The translations under genes and the position numbers were made by a program. From Roseovarius sp. A-2 (GTDB lineage: Bacteria; Pseudomonadota; Alphaproteobacteria; Rhodobacterales; Rhodobacteraceae), in assembly GCF_002072155.1 (NCBI RefSeq), contig NZ_BDIY01000001.1, forward strand, positions 310,001 to 374,000: a DNA stretch of 64,000 nt, read 5' to 3'. Each line of letters opens with the position of its first letter. The first letter of the stretch is position 1. The notes below the pieces were generated by a model. It saw nothing but the letters and a program-made list of their open reading frames with translations, did no database searches and was not told where the DNA came from. Of the stretch, positions 8,899 through 17,928 are shown piece by piece.

Positions 8899-9984
8899 AT
8901 GACGCTGACATTGGAGGGGGTGTCGAAACGGGTGAACGGGCGGGTGCATATCCATCCGACCGATCTGACGCTTGAGGCGGGCACGATGAACGTGCTGCTC
9001 GGGCCGACGCTCTCGGGCAAGACCTCGATCATGCGGCTGATGGCGGGGCTGGATGCGCCCACCACGGGCCGGATCCTGTGGCAGGGGCAGGACGTGACCG
9101 GCATGCGCGTGCAGGATCGCAAGGTGGCGATGGTCTATCAGCAGTTCATCAATTACCCGTCGATGACCGTCTATGACAACATCGCCTCACCGATGAAGCT
9201 GATGGGCAAATCCAGGGCCGAGATCGACGCGGCGGTGCGCAAGACCGCCGACCTGATGCAATTGTCGCCGATGCTGGAGCGCAAGCCGCTGGAACTGTCG
9301 GGCGGGCAGCAGCAGCGTTGTGCGCTGGCGCGGGCGCTCGTGAAGGATGCGGGGCTTGTGCTGCTGGATGAGCCGCTGGCCAATCTCGACTACAAGCTGC
9401 GCGAGGAATTGCGCGCCGAGATTCCCAGGATCTTCGAGGAGGCGGGTAGCATCTTTGTCTATGCCACGACCGAGCCGGAAGAGGCGCTGCTTCTGGGCGG
9501 CAACACCGCCACGCTGTGGGAGGGGGGGGTCACGCAGTTCGGCCCCACGCCGCGGGTCTATCGTCAGCCGCAGGACGTCACCACCGCGCGCGTCTTCAGC
9601 GACCCGCCGATGAATTTCCTGCCCGTCACCAAATCCGGCGCGCAGATCAGTTTTGGCGACGGGCAGAGTGCCGCCGCTATCGGTGGCATCGCTGATCTGG
9701 CGGATGGCGAGTATATCGCCGGATTCCGCCCCAATCATCTGGAGCTGGAGGCGCAGGGCGAGGTCATGGCCTTCGACACCACGCTGAGCGTGACCGAGAT
9801 CACCGGGTCGGAAACCTTCGTGCATCTCGATCATCATGGCGAGCGCTGGGTCGGGCTGATCCACGGGGTGCGGGAGCTGAAGCCGGGCAGCGATTTGCGG
9901 GTCTATCTCGACCCCGCGCATGCTTACGTGTTCGCGGCAAGCGGCGCGCTGGTGGCCCCGGCGCCCTATGCACAGGCCGCCTGA
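8899..9984 (+). CDS. glpS: glycerol ABC importer ATPase GlpS
   Basis: 361-residue ATP-binding subunit of the GlpSTPQV glycerol importer, with a C-terminal TOBE-like domain of the MalK type. Walker A (G35 to T42), the signature LSGGQ (133-137) and Walker B (Asp157, Glu158) are intact. The H-loop, normally THDQ, reads TTEP, so the switch histidine is replaced by Thr191. Its partner GlpT has the opposite defect. A run of eight G (9522-9529) lies inside the gene without breaking the frame. Confidence 0.9.
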   Translation: MTLTLEGVSKRVNGRVHIHPTDLTLEAGTMNVLLGPTLSGKTSIMRLMAGLDAPTTGRILWQGQDVTGMRVQDRKVAMVYQQFINYPSMTVYDNIASPMKLMGKSRAEIDAAVRKTADLMQLSPMLERKPLELSGGQQQRCALARALVKDAGLVLLDEPLANLDYKLREELRAEIPRIFEEAGSIFVYATTEPEEALLLGGNTATLWEGGVTQFGPTPRVYRQPQDVTTARVFSDPPMNFLPVTKSGAQISFGDGQSAAAIGGIADLADGEYIAGFRPNHLELEAQGEVMAFDTTLSVTEITGSETFVHLDHHGERWVGLIHGVRELKPGSDLRVYLDPAHAYVFAASGALVAPAPYAQAA

Positions 9985-9994
9985 GGGGGAGAGA

Positions 9995-11089
9995 ATGGCA
10001 AAGATCACGCTCGACAATCTGGCGCATAGCTACCTGCCCAATCCCGGCGGCGAGGACGATTACGCGCTAAAGGAACTCAATCACGTCTGGGGCGATGGCG
10101 AGGCCTATGCGCTTTTAGGTGCGTCGGGCTGTGGAAAGTCCACGCTCTTGAACATCATCTCGGGGCTGTTGCATCCGTCGCGGGGGCGGATCCTGTTCAA
10201 CGATCAGGATGTGACGGGTCAGGTCACCGCCGCGCGCAATATCGCGCAGGTGTTCCAGTTTCCGGTGGTCTACGACACCATGAGCGTCCGCGACAATCTG
10301 GCCTTTCCGCTACGCAATCGGGGTGCGAAACCGGCCTATGTGGCCGAGCGGGTGCAGACCATCGCCAGGATGATCGGGATGGAGGCGGAACTGGGCCGCA
10401 AGGCGCGCGGGCTGACGGCGGATGCCAAGCAGAAGATCAGCCTGGGTCGGGGCATGGTGCGCGAGGATGTCAATGCGCTGTTGTTCGACGAGCCGCTCAC
10501 GGTGATTGACCCGCACATGAAATGGGAGTTGCGCACGCAATTGAAGGCGCTGCATCACGAGTTCGGGCATACGATGATCTATGTCACCCACGATCAGACT
10601 GAGGCGCTGACCTTCGCCGACAAGGTGGTGGTGATGCATGACGGGCGGGTGGTGCAGGTGGGCACGCCCGAAGAATTGTTCGAGCGGCCCGAGCATACCT
10701 TTGTGGGCTATTTCATCGGCTCGCCGGGGATGAACCTTCTGGATGCGCGGGTCGAGGGTGAGACGGCCATCGTGGGCGGCACGGAAATTCCGCTTGGTGC
10801 CGATTACGGGCGGCCCGAGGGCCGTGTGCAGATCGGGGTGCGGCCGGAATTCGTGGGCATGAGCGCGGGCGAGGCCGGTCTGGCCGTGCGCCTCAAGCGG
10901 GTCGAGGATGTGGGCCGCCACAAGATCATCCGTTGCGATTTTGAAGGGCAGGCGGTGAACGCCATCGCGCATGAGGGCGCGGAGGTGCCCGCCGACCTGA
11001 GCCGTGTTGTGTTCGAGCCGGGCGCGGTCAATGTCTATTCCGACGACTGGCGCGTCGCCCCCAAATCCAAGACAGAGGAGGCCGCGTGA
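9995..11089 (+). CDS. glpT: glycerol ABC importer ATPase GlpT
   Basis: 364-residue second ATPase of the glycerol importer (not the MFS transporter also called GlpT in E. coli). Walker A (G42 to T50), Walker B DEP and the H-loop histidine (His199) are intact. The signature is degenerate, LTADA at 140-144 in place of LSGGQ, and the D-loop reads TVID instead of SALD. This complements the H-loop loss in GlpS and predicts a one-site heterodimer. The ATG at 9995 follows GAGGGGGAGAG and overlaps no coding sequence. The stop overlaps the glpP start. Confidence 0.9.
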   Translation: MAKITLDNLAHSYLPNPGGEDDYALKELNHVWGDGEAYALLGASGCGKSTLLNIISGLLHPSRGRILFNDQDVTGQVTAARNIAQVFQFPVVYDTMSVRDNLAFPLRNRGAKPAYVAERVQTIARMIGMEAELGRKARGLTADAKQKISLGRGMVREDVNALLFDEPLTVIDPHMKWELRTQLKALHHEFGHTMIYVTHDQTEALTFADKVVVMHDGRVVQVGTPEELFERPEHTFVGYFIGSPGMNLLDARVEGETAIVGGTEIPLGADYGRPEGRVQIGVRPEFVGMSAGEAGLAVRLKRVEDVGRHKIIRCDFEGQAVNAIAHEGAEVPADLSRVVFEPGAVNVYSDDWRVAPKSKTEEAA

Positions 11090-11964
11090 TGGACAAGACG
11101 GTCAACCAAAAGGCGTGGTTCCTTGTGCTGCCGGTCCTCATTCTGGTGGCGTTCTCTGCTGTCATCCCGCTGATGACGGTGGTCAATTATTCGATTCAGG
11201 ATGCCTTTGCCGGAGAGTTCTATCCGCTCGATGACAAGCTGATGTGGTTCCGTGAACTGCTCGAGGATGACCGGATGTGGAACGCCCTGCGGCGGCAGGC
11301 GATCTTTTCCGCGACCATCCTCGCCATCGAGATCCCGCTTGGTGTCTTTGTGGCGCTGCACATGCCCAAGCGGGGCGTCTGGGCGTCGGTCTGTCTGGTG
11401 CTGATGTCGCTGCCGCTGCTGATCCCGTGGAACGTGGTGGGCACGATCTGGCAGATCTTCGGCCGGGTCGATATCGGGCTGTTGGGTTATACGCTGGATG
11501 CGGTCGGGGTCGACTACAACTATACGCAGGATGCGCTCGATGCCTGGGTGACGCTGATCGTGATGGATGTCTGGCACTGGACATCGCTGGTGGCGCTGCT
11601 GGCCTATGCCGGGCTGCAATCCATCCCTGACGCCTATTATCAGGCCGCCAAGATTGATCAGGCGAGCCGCTGGGCGGTGTTCCGCTATATCGAACTGCCC
11701 AAGATGATGGGCGTGCTGATGATCGCGATCCTTCTGCGCTTCATGGACAGTTTCATGATCTACACCGAGCCCTTCGTGGTCACCGGCGGGGGCCCTGGCA
11801 ATGCGACGACCTTCCTGTCGATTGATCTGGTGAAGATGGCGCTGGGGCAGTTTGACCTTGGCCCCGCCGCCGCCTTCTCGATCATGTATTTCCTCGTGAT
11901 CCTGCTGATTTCATGGGTGTTCTACACCGTGATGGTCAATCTCGACAAACGGGAGGGCAACTGA
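11089..11964 (+). CDS. glpP: glycerol ABC importer permease GlpP
   Basis: 291-residue inner-membrane permease of the MalF type with six predicted membrane segments. The EAA cytoplasmic loop that docks the ATPase is present at about residues 180-200 (YYQAAKIDQASRWAVF). It overlaps glpT (ATGA-type junction) and glpQ by a few bases, so the genes are translationally coupled. The assignment to glycerol rests on the operon, as described for glpSTPQUV in Rhizobium. Confidence 0.9.
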   Translation: MDKTVNQKAWFLVLPVLILVAFSAVIPLMTVVNYSIQDAFAGEFYPLDDKLMWFRELLEDDRMWNALRRQAIFSATILAIEIPLGVFVALHMPKRGVWASVCLVLMSLPLLIPWNVVGTIWQIFGRVDIGLLGYTLDAVGVDYNYTQDALDAWVTLIVMDVWHWTSLVALLAYAGLQSIPDAYYQAAKIDQASRWAVFRYIELPKMMGVLMIAILLRFMDSFMIYTEPFVVTGGGPGNATTFLSIDLVKMALGQFDLGPAAAFSIMYFLVILLISWVFYTVMVNLDKREGN

Positions 11965-12788
11965 TGGCCGACATGACCGCATCCCGCAGCCTGCCCCGAA
12001 TCAACTGGGTAATGCTGCTGTATCTGTTGTTCCTGATGCTGCCGATCTATTGGCTCATCAACATGAGCCTCAAGACCAATGACGAGATCCTCGGCACCTT
12101 CTCGCTCTGGCCGCAGAACCTGACCTTTCAGAACTACGTGACGATCCTGACAGATTCGAGCTGGTACATGGGTTATGTCAATTCGATCATCTACGTGACG
12201 ATGAACACGCTCCTGTCGGTCGCCGTGGCGTTGCCTGCGGCCTATGCGTTCAGCCGGTACAATTTCCTGGGCGACAAGCATCTGTTCTTCTGGCTGCTGA
12301 CCAATCGCATGGCCCCGCCCGCGGTCTTCGCGCTGCCGTTCTTTCAGCTTTATTCGTCGGTGGGCCTGTTTGATACGCATATCGCGGTGGCGCTGGCGCA
12401 TACGCTGTTCAACGTGCCGCTGGCGGTGTGGATTCTGGAGGGGTTCATGCGCGGGGTGCCCAAGGAAATCGACGAGACCGCCTATATCGACGGCTACTCC
12501 TTTCCGCGCTTCTTCGTGAAAATCTTCATGCCGCTGATCGCGTCGGGCGTGGGCGTGGCCGCGTTCTTCTGCTTCATGTTCTCATGGGTGGAACTGCTGC
12601 TCAGCCGCACGCTGACCAGCGTGGACGCCAAGCCGATTGCCGCGACGATGACACGGACGGTCTCGGCCTCGGGTCTCGATTGGGGCGTGCTCGCGGCGGC
12701 GGGGGTGCTGACCATCGTGCCGGGGGCCTTGGTGATTTACTTCGTGCGGAATTACATTGCCAAGGGCTTTGCCCTGGGGAGGGTGTGA
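11964..12788 (+). CDS. glpQ: glycerol ABC importer permease GlpQ
   Basis: 274-residue MalG-type permease with six predicted membrane segments. The EAA loop is visible at about residues 170-190 (EIDETAYIDGYSFPRFFVKIFMPL). The start overlaps the glpP stop. Its stop overlaps the ATG of a foreign-looking small gene at 12788, which separates glpQ from its normal partners glpU and glpV. Confidence 0.9.
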   Translation: MADMTASRSLPRINWVMLLYLLFLMLPIYWLINMSLKTNDEILGTFSLWPQNLTFQNYVTILTDSSWYMGYVNSIIYVTMNTLLSVAVALPAAYAFSRYNFLGDKHLFFWLLTNRMAPPAVFALPFFQLYSSVGLFDTHIAVALAHTLFNVPLAVWILEGFMRGVPKEIDETAYIDGYSFPRFFVKIFMPLIASGVGVAAFFCFMFSWVELLLSRTLTSVDAKPIAATMTRTVSASGLDWGVLAAAGVLTIVPGALVIYFVRNYIAKGFALGRV

Positions 12789-13072
12789 TGGCGAAGCGAC
12801 AATGGCTTGTCACTGGTTGGGAAAGCACTCAAGTGATTTATGAATGTGAATTTCCTTTGAGTGCCTTTTCAGAGAAGCACATAGAGAGCTTTCTTAAGCG
12901 TTTAGTATACAAGCATCTAAGCCATGAGGAAATTGCGTCGGCGTCTCAAGAAAGGAATCCCGGTGAAGAAGAAAGCCCGCTCCTAGTAGTTTCGCGAGAC
13001 GCAACCTCTTCTCGGTTTTGTATGAGCGTTGGCACAAACCCGCACTACACAGCTCAAGCACGGGAGATTTGA
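12788..13072 (+). CDS. orphan 94-residue protein inserted in the glycerol operon
   Basis: A short gene with no family I recognise. It overlaps the glpQ stop by one base and ends 1 bp before glpU. Base and codon use differ sharply from every neighbour: it is visibly AT-richer and uses TTA, CTA, GTA and ATA codons that are rare around it. No signal peptide or membrane segment is seen; the middle is rich in Glu and Ser. No transposase or terminal repeats flank it. It looks like a recent acquisition that keeps the operon's overlapping translation. Confidence 0.6.
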   Translation: MAKRQWLVTGWESTQVIYECEFPLSAFSEKHIESFLKRLVYKHLSHEEIASASQERNPGEEESPLLVVSRDATSSRFCMSVGTNPHYTAQAREI

Positions 13073-13073
13073 C

Positions 13074-13346
13074 ATGGCATGGATGGCATGGACATGGCCC
13101 ACGGCGATCTTTTTCCTGACGATCGCGGGGTTGCTCATCACCTTCACAATCCTCGCCCTCAAATTCCCCGAGACCCCGCGTGTCGGCGTTCTCCGGATCG
13201 AGACGACGCGCGGCGACCGTCTCTTCATCACGCTTCTGGGCTCGGCCTTTATCAATCTGGCCTGGCTCGGACTTGTCGGCGCGAACCAACCCTATGCGCT
13301 GATCGTCTGCCTGATCTATGCTGCGGCGGTGTTCCGCTGGGTCTAG
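13074..13346 (+). CDS. glpU: DUF2160 membrane protein of the glycerol importer (GlpU)
   Basis: 90-residue protein with two or three predicted membrane segments. It is of the DUF2160 type regularly found between glpQ and glpV in alphaproteobacterial glycerol operons. Its role in uptake is not clear. The ATG at 13074 follows GGGAGA; an upstream in-frame start would run into the orphan gene. Confidence 0.8.
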   Translation: MAWMAWTWPTAIFFLTIAGLLITFTILALKFPETPRVGVLRIETTRGDRLFITLLGSAFINLAWLGLVGANQPYALIVCLIYAAAVFRWV

Positions 13347-13390
13347 AACGGGATTATCTACTTCAAGAGTTCTGATAGGGAGGAAAATCA

Positions 13391-15109
13391 ATGAACTTGC
13401 GAATGAAGACAACCACCGCGCTGGTGACGCTGGGCCTGATGGCCGGGCCCGCCTTTGCGGATATGGAGGCCGCACGCGCCTTTCTCGATGCGGAAATCGG
13501 TGATCTGTCGTCGCTCAGCCGCGCCGAGCAGGAAGCCGAGATGCAATGGTTCATCGACGCAGCCGAGCCGTTTGCGGGGATGGAGATCAAGGTGGTGTCG
13601 GAGACCATCGACACCCATAGCTACGAATCCAAGGTGCTGGCCCCGGCCTTTACCGCGATCACCGGCATTCAGGTCACCCATGACCTGATCGGCGAAGGTG
13701 ATGTGGTCGAAAAGCTGCAGACACAGATGCAGTCGGGCGAGAACATCTATGACGGCTATGTCAATGACAGTGACCTGATCGGCACCCATTGGCGCTATCA
13801 GCAGGTGCGCAACCTGACCGACTGGATGGCGAGCGAGGGCGCGGATGTGACCAGCCCGACGCTTGATATCGACGATTTCATTGGGTTGTCGTTCACCACC
13901 GGCCCCGATGGCAAAATTTACCAGTTGCCGACCCAGCAATTCGCGAACCTCTACTGGTTCCGCTATGATTGGTTCAACGACGACAAGAACAAGGCCGATT
14001 TCAAGGAGGCCTATGGCTACGATCTGGGCGTGCCGGTCAACTGGGCGGCCTATGAGGATATCGCCGAATTCTTCACCGGGCGCGACCTGAGCCATATGGG
14101 TGTCGAGACCGAGGTCTTCGGCAACATGGATTACGGCAAGAAAGACCCGAGCCTTGGCTGGCGCTACACGGATGCGTGGATGTCGATGGCCGGGATGGGA
14201 GATGTGGGCGAGCCCAACGGGTTGCCGGTCGACGAATGGGGCATTCGCGTCAACGAGAATTCGCAGCCCGTGGGCTCCTGCGTGGCGCGGGGCGGGGCGA
14301 CGAACAGCCCGGCGGCCGTCTATGCCGTGACCAAGGCAATCGAGTGGCTTGAGAAGTATTCGCCCCCGGCGGCGGCTGGCATGACTTTCTCCGAGGCGGG
14401 CCCGATCCCCGCGCAGGGCAATGTCGCGCAGCAGATGTTCTGGTACACGGCCTTTACCGCAGCCTCGGTCAAGCCCGACCTGCCGGTGATGAACGAGGAC
14501 GGCACGCCCAAGTGGCGCATGGCCCCCTCGCCGCACGGTGTCTACTGGCAGGACGGCATGAAGGTGGGCTATCAGGATGCAGGCAGCTGGACCCTGATGA
14601 AATCCACGCCCGTGGATCGCGCCAAGGCTGCATGGCTCTATGCGCAGTTCGTCACCTCCAAGACGGTGGATGTGAAAAAGGCCCATACCGGCCTGACCTT
14701 CATCCGCGAGTCGACGATCCAGCACGACAGCTTTACCGAGCGCGCCGACAAGCTGGGCGGTCTGGTGGAATTCTACCGCTCGCCTGCCCGCGTGCAGTGG
14801 TCGCCCACGGGCACCAACGTGCCGGACTATCCAAAGCTCGCGCAGCTGTGGTGGCAGAATATCGGCGACGCCATGTCGGGTGCCAAGACCCCGAAAGAGG
14901 CGCTCGACGGTCTGTGCCAGGATCAGGAGCGGGTGCTTCAGCGTCTGGAACGGGCGGGCATTCAGGGCGATATCGGGCCCAAGCTCAACGAAGAGCGTGA
15001 TCCTGAATATTGGCTAAGCCAGCCCGGCGCCCCCAAGGCGGCGCTGGAGAACGAGGACGAAGAGCCGATCACCATCGCCTATGATGAGTTGATCAAGTCC
15101 TGGCAGTAA
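13391..15109 (+). CDS. glpV: glycerol ABC importer solute-binding protein GlpV
   Basis: 572-residue periplasmic binding protein of the extracellular solute-binding family 1 type, with a signal peptide cleaved near residue 22 (GPAFA-D). The length, well above the usual 400-450, is normal for GlpV. Preceded by AGGGAGGAAAA, a strong ribosome site. It captures glycerol for GlpP/GlpQ. A long GC hairpin and a palindromic repeat separate it from glpK. Confidence 0.9.
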   Translation: MNLRMKTTTALVTLGLMAGPAFADMEAARAFLDAEIGDLSSLSRAEQEAEMQWFIDAAEPFAGMEIKVVSETIDTHSYESKVLAPAFTAITGIQVTHDLIGEGDVVEKLQTQMQSGENIYDGYVNDSDLIGTHWRYQQVRNLTDWMASEGADVTSPTLDIDDFIGLSFTTGPDGKIYQLPTQQFANLYWFRYDWFNDDKNKADFKEAYGYDLGVPVNWAAYEDIAEFFTGRDLSHMGVETEVFGNMDYGKKDPSLGWRYTDAWMSMAGMGDVGEPNGLPVDEWGIRVNENSQPVGSCVARGGATNSPAAVYAVTKAIEWLEKYSPPAAAGMTFSEAGPIPAQGNVAQQMFWYTAFTAASVKPDLPVMNEDGTPKWRMAPSPHGVYWQDGMKVGYQDAGSWTLMKSTPVDRAKAAWLYAQFVTSKTVDVKKAHTGLTFIRESTIQHDSFTERADKLGGLVEFYRSPARVQWSPTGTNVPDYPKLAQLWWQNIGDAMSGAKTPKEALDGLCQDQERVLQRLERAGIQGDIGPKLNEERDPEYWLSQPGAPKAALENEDEEPITIAYDELIKSWQ

Positions 15110-15118
15110 GCGAAATGC

Positions 15119-15145
15119 ACCGGGGCGCGTGCCGCGCGCCCCGGT
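15119..15145 (+). terminator. GC hairpin between glpV and glpK
   Basis: Perfect 11-bp arms (ACCGGGGCGCG and its complement) flank a 5-base loop, 10 bp after the glpV stop. No T-tract follows, so it may instead protect the upstream messenger or lower glpK expression. Confidence 0.55.
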
Positions 15146-15152
15146 ACCTTCC

Positions 15153-15181
15153 GTCATCCTCGGGTCAAGACCGAGGATGAC
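15153..15181. repeat. palindromic intergenic repeat, copy 1
   Basis: Perfect 11-bp arms GTCATCCTCGG and CCGAGGATGAC with a 7-base spacer. A second copy with the same arms is at 17885-17913. The family GTCATCCTCGGG(N)CCCGAGGATGAC is common in intergenic DNA of alphaproteobacteria. Confidence 0.8.
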
Positions 15182-15204
15182 CGCTTGAACATACGGATTA
15201 TCCC

Positions 15205-16692
15205 ATGACCCATATCCTCGCCATCGACCAGGGCACCACGTCGAGCCGCGCGATTCTGTTTGACGCGGAGATGCGGATCAGCGCCGTGGCACAGGAAGAA
15301 TTTGACCAGCATTTCCCGCAATCCGGCTGGGTCGAGCACGAGGCGACGGATCTGTGGTCGACCACTGCGGGCACCTGCCGCGCGGTGATCGAGAAGGCGG
15401 GGTTGAATATCGCCGATGTCGCCGCCATCGGCATCACCAATCAGCGCGAGACGACGGTGGTCTGGGATCGCCATACCGGGCAGGCCATTCACCGCGCCAT
15501 CGTCTGGCAGGACCGGCGCACTGCCGAGTATTGCGCGCACCTGCGCGAGGCCGGGCACGAGCCGATGGTGACCGAGCGCACGGGGCTGTTGCTCGATCCG
15601 TATTTCTCGGGCACGAAACTGCGTTGGATACTGGAGAACGTCGAGGGCGCGCGCGAGAAGGCGGCGGCGGGGGATCTGCTCTTTGGCACGGTGGATTCCT
15701 TTCTGATCTGGAAGCTGACCGGCGGGCGCGTGCATGCCACCGACGCCACCAATGCCGCGCGCACGCTGCTTTACGATATCCGCAAGGGGCGGTGGAGCGA
15801 GACGATCTGCAATCTGCTCGGCATCCCCATGCAGATGCTGCCGGAGGTGCGTGACAGCGCGGACGATTACGGTCATGCGCGCGCAGATCTTTTCGGTCGT
15901 GAGATTCCCATTCGCGGCGTCGCGGGTGATCAGCAGGCGGCAACGGTGGGGCAGGCGTGCTTTCAGCCGGGCATGCTGAAATCCACCTATGGCACGGGCT
16001 GTTTCGCGCTGTTGAATACCGGGACGACGCCGGTCGTGTCGAAGAACCGCCTGCTGACCACGATCGCCTATCAGCTGGATGGCCAGCCGACCTATGCGCT
16101 GGAAGGCTCGATTTTTGTGGCGGGCGCGGTGGTGCAATGGCTGCGCGACGGGCTCAAGATGATCCGCCACGCGAGCGAGACGCAGCCCTTGGCGGAAAAG
16201 GCCGATCCCAATCAGAATGTGGTTCTCGTGCCTGCCTTCACCGGCCTTGGCGCGCCTTATTGGCAACCGGAGTGTCGGGGGGCGATCTTTGGCCTGACGC
16301 GCAATTCGCGGCCCGAGGAATTCGCCCGCGCCGCCCTTGAAAGCGTGGGCTTTCAGACCCGTGACCTGTTGCAGGCGATGCGCGATGACTGGGCCGGGCA
16401 GGGGGCGGATGCGGTTCTGCGCGTGGACGGGGGGATGAGTGCCAGCGATTGGGCGATGCAGTTCCTGTCGGACATCATCGACGCGCCGGTGGACCGGCCC
16501 GAGGTTCTGGAAACCACGGCGCTTGGCGCGGCATGGCTGGCGGGGATGCAGATTGGGCTTTATCCCGGTCAGGCCGAGTTCGCCGAGACATGGGCGCTGG
16601 AACGGCAATTCCTGCCGAAGATGGCGGCGGCGGAGCGCAAGGCCAAGACAGATGCCTGGAAACGCGCGGTGGAGGCGACACTGGCCTTTTGA
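15205..16692 (+). CDS. glpK: glycerol kinase
   Basis: 495-residue FGGY-family kinase that phosphorylates imported glycerol to glycerol 3-phosphate, the substrate of GlpD. The phosphate-binding DQGTTSSRA motif is at residues 7-15. The FGGY signatures are present, including [11 protein letters not shown] near residue 45 and the GVAGDQQAA region. Full length, with no sign of decay. Last gene of the glycerol cluster. Confidence 0.95.
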   Translation: MTHILAIDQGTTSSRAILFDAEMRISAVAQEEFDQHFPQSGWVEHEATDLWSTTAGTCRAVIEKAGLNIADVAAIGITNQRETTVVWDRHTGQAIHRAIVWQDRRTAEYCAHLREAGHEPMVTERTGLLLDPYFSGTKLRWILENVEGAREKAAAGDLLFGTVDSFLIWKLTGGRVHATDATNAARTLLYDIRKGRWSETICNLLGIPMQMLPEVRDSADDYGHARADLFGREIPIRGVAGDQQAATVGQACFQPGMLKSTYGTGCFALLNTGTTPVVSKNRLLTTIAYQLDGQPTYALEGSIFVAGAVVQWLRDGLKMIRHASETQPLAEKADPNQNVVLVPAFTGLGAPYWQPECRGAIFGLTRNSRPEEFARAALESVGFQTRDLLQAMRDDWAGQGADAVLRVDGGMSASDWAMQFLSDIIDAPVDRPEVLETTALGAAWLAGMQIGLYPGQAEFAETWALERQFLPKMAAAERKAKTDAWKRAVEATLAF

Positions 16693-16760
16693 TCCGGCAC
16701 CCCGTTGTGAAGGCCTGACGCTGCGCCTAAAGTCGTGGAAGACCACGTGCAGGAGTGCCC

Positions 16761-17882
16761 ATGCCAGACCCGATTTCCGTGATCGTGCCCGCCCGCAACG
16801 AGGCGCAGACCATCGCGCGTGTGGTCCGGGTGCTGCGCGACATGGCCGGGGTCGCCGAGGTGGTGGTGATCGACAATGGCTCAACCGATGCCACCGCCGC
16901 AGAGGCTGCGGACGCGGGTGCGCAGGTGGTGACACAGACGCGCCCCGGCATGGGCCACGCGGTGCGCACCGGCATTGGGGCCGCGCGGCATGACTGGGTG
17001 ATGAAGGTCGATGCCGATCTCGACAAGTTCGACACAGCGCTGTTTTCCCGCATGGCCGAGGCCCGCGCGCCCGGCGTGGGGCTGATCAAGGGGGCGTGGA
17101 ACGACCCCAGGGACAACATGCCGATGACCCGCCTGCTGGTGCGCCCGGCGCTGGCGCGGATGTTTCCGGGGCTGGGCCACCTGCGCGCGCCCAATACAGG
17201 CATCTACCTCTTTGACAAATCGCGCATCGCGCATCGCGAGCTGGTCGGCGACTATGCCGTAGATCTCGACGTGATGCTACGGGTGCATGCGGCGGGGGCA
17301 GAGGTGGCCGAGGTGGATATCGGGCGGATCGTCCATGATGCGCGGGATGTGAGCCATTACAACGGCATGGCCGAGCAGATCATGGCATTCTTCCTGTCCC
17401 GTCAACCGCTCGACCTGCTGGGCGAGGTGGTGGTGGTGGCCGCGCGGCCCGAGGCGGTTATTCGAACAGCCCTTGGCCACGCGGCGCGCAAGCTCATGTC
17501 GGGGGCGCGGGTGACGTTTGCCTTGGATAAGGGGGCGGATGTTACCGTGCTGTCGGAGGCTGTCGCGCCTTATCCTACGGCTCGGATCGTGAGGCTGGTG
17601 GATCTGCCCGGTGTTGCCCTGACTGCACATGCGGCGCGGCTGACGGTGATCGCGGAGGAGGGGGCGGCGCTGACGGCGGCCCGGTCACTTGCCGCGCGCC
17701 ATGCCATGGCCTTGCCCGTGGCGTTGTGGCGGATGCCGGGCCAGGGGGCCCGCCTTGGTGATCTATCCGTCGATATCGCGGAGGGGGCTACGGTCAAGCG
17801 CGCGGCATTGGAACGGCTGGACAGGTCGGCGCAAGTTGCCCCGCGCGAGGTGTTCCGCGTGGAGGAAGATGTAGCGCAGTAG
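16761..17882 (+). CDS. GT2-family glycosyltransferase, GpgS-like, with extra C-terminal domain
   Basis: 373 residues. The N-terminal 215 residues form a GT-A domain: VIVPARNEAQTI start, IDNGSTD, and a metal-binding VDADLD motif near residue 90. The KGAWNDPRDN stretch and later GDYAVDLDVML resemble glucosyl-3-phosphoglycerate synthases (GT81), so a phosphoglycerate or similar acceptor is possible. The last 150 residues match no domain I know. AGGAG sits five bases before the ATG at 16761. No signal peptide. The product is not known. Confidence 0.65.
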   Translation: MPDPISVIVPARNEAQTIARVVRVLRDMAGVAEVVVIDNGSTDATAAEAADAGAQVVTQTRPGMGHAVRTGIGAARHDWVMKVDADLDKFDTALFSRMAEARAPGVGLIKGAWNDPRDNMPMTRLLVRPALARMFPGLGHLRAPNTGIYLFDKSRIAHRELVGDYAVDLDVMLRVHAAGAEVAEVDIGRIVHDARDVSHYNGMAEQIMAFFLSRQPLDLLGEVVVVAARPEAVIRTALGHAARKLMSGARVTFALDKGADVTVLSEAVAPYPTARIVRLVDLPGVALTAHAARLTVIAEEGAALTAARSLAARHAMALPVALWRMPGQGARLGDLSVDIAEGATVKRAALERLDRSAQVAPREVFRVEEDVAQ

Positions 17883-17884
17883 CC

Positions 17885-17913
17885 GTCAACCTCGGGCCTG
17901 ACCCGAGGATGAC
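17885..17913. repeat. palindromic intergenic repeat, copy 2
   Basis: 12-bp arms (GTCAACCTCGGG and CCCGAGGATGAC, one mismatch) with a 5-base spacer. It lies between the convergent ends of the GT2 and EamA genes. Same family as 15153-15181; it may also terminate both transcripts. Confidence 0.8.
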
Positions 17914-17928
17914 ATTGTGCTGTGTGTC

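Noticed and set aside
9522-9529. A G8 run in glpS as a phase-variation tract
   Set aside because: It lies mid-gene in a catabolic transporter, where such switching is not expected, and the frame is intact. It is probably simple GC-rich sequence.
12788-13072. Insertion sequence or phage remnant in the glycerol operon
   Set aside because: There are no terminal inverted repeats, target duplications or transposase motifs. Only the base composition and unknown product mark it as foreign.
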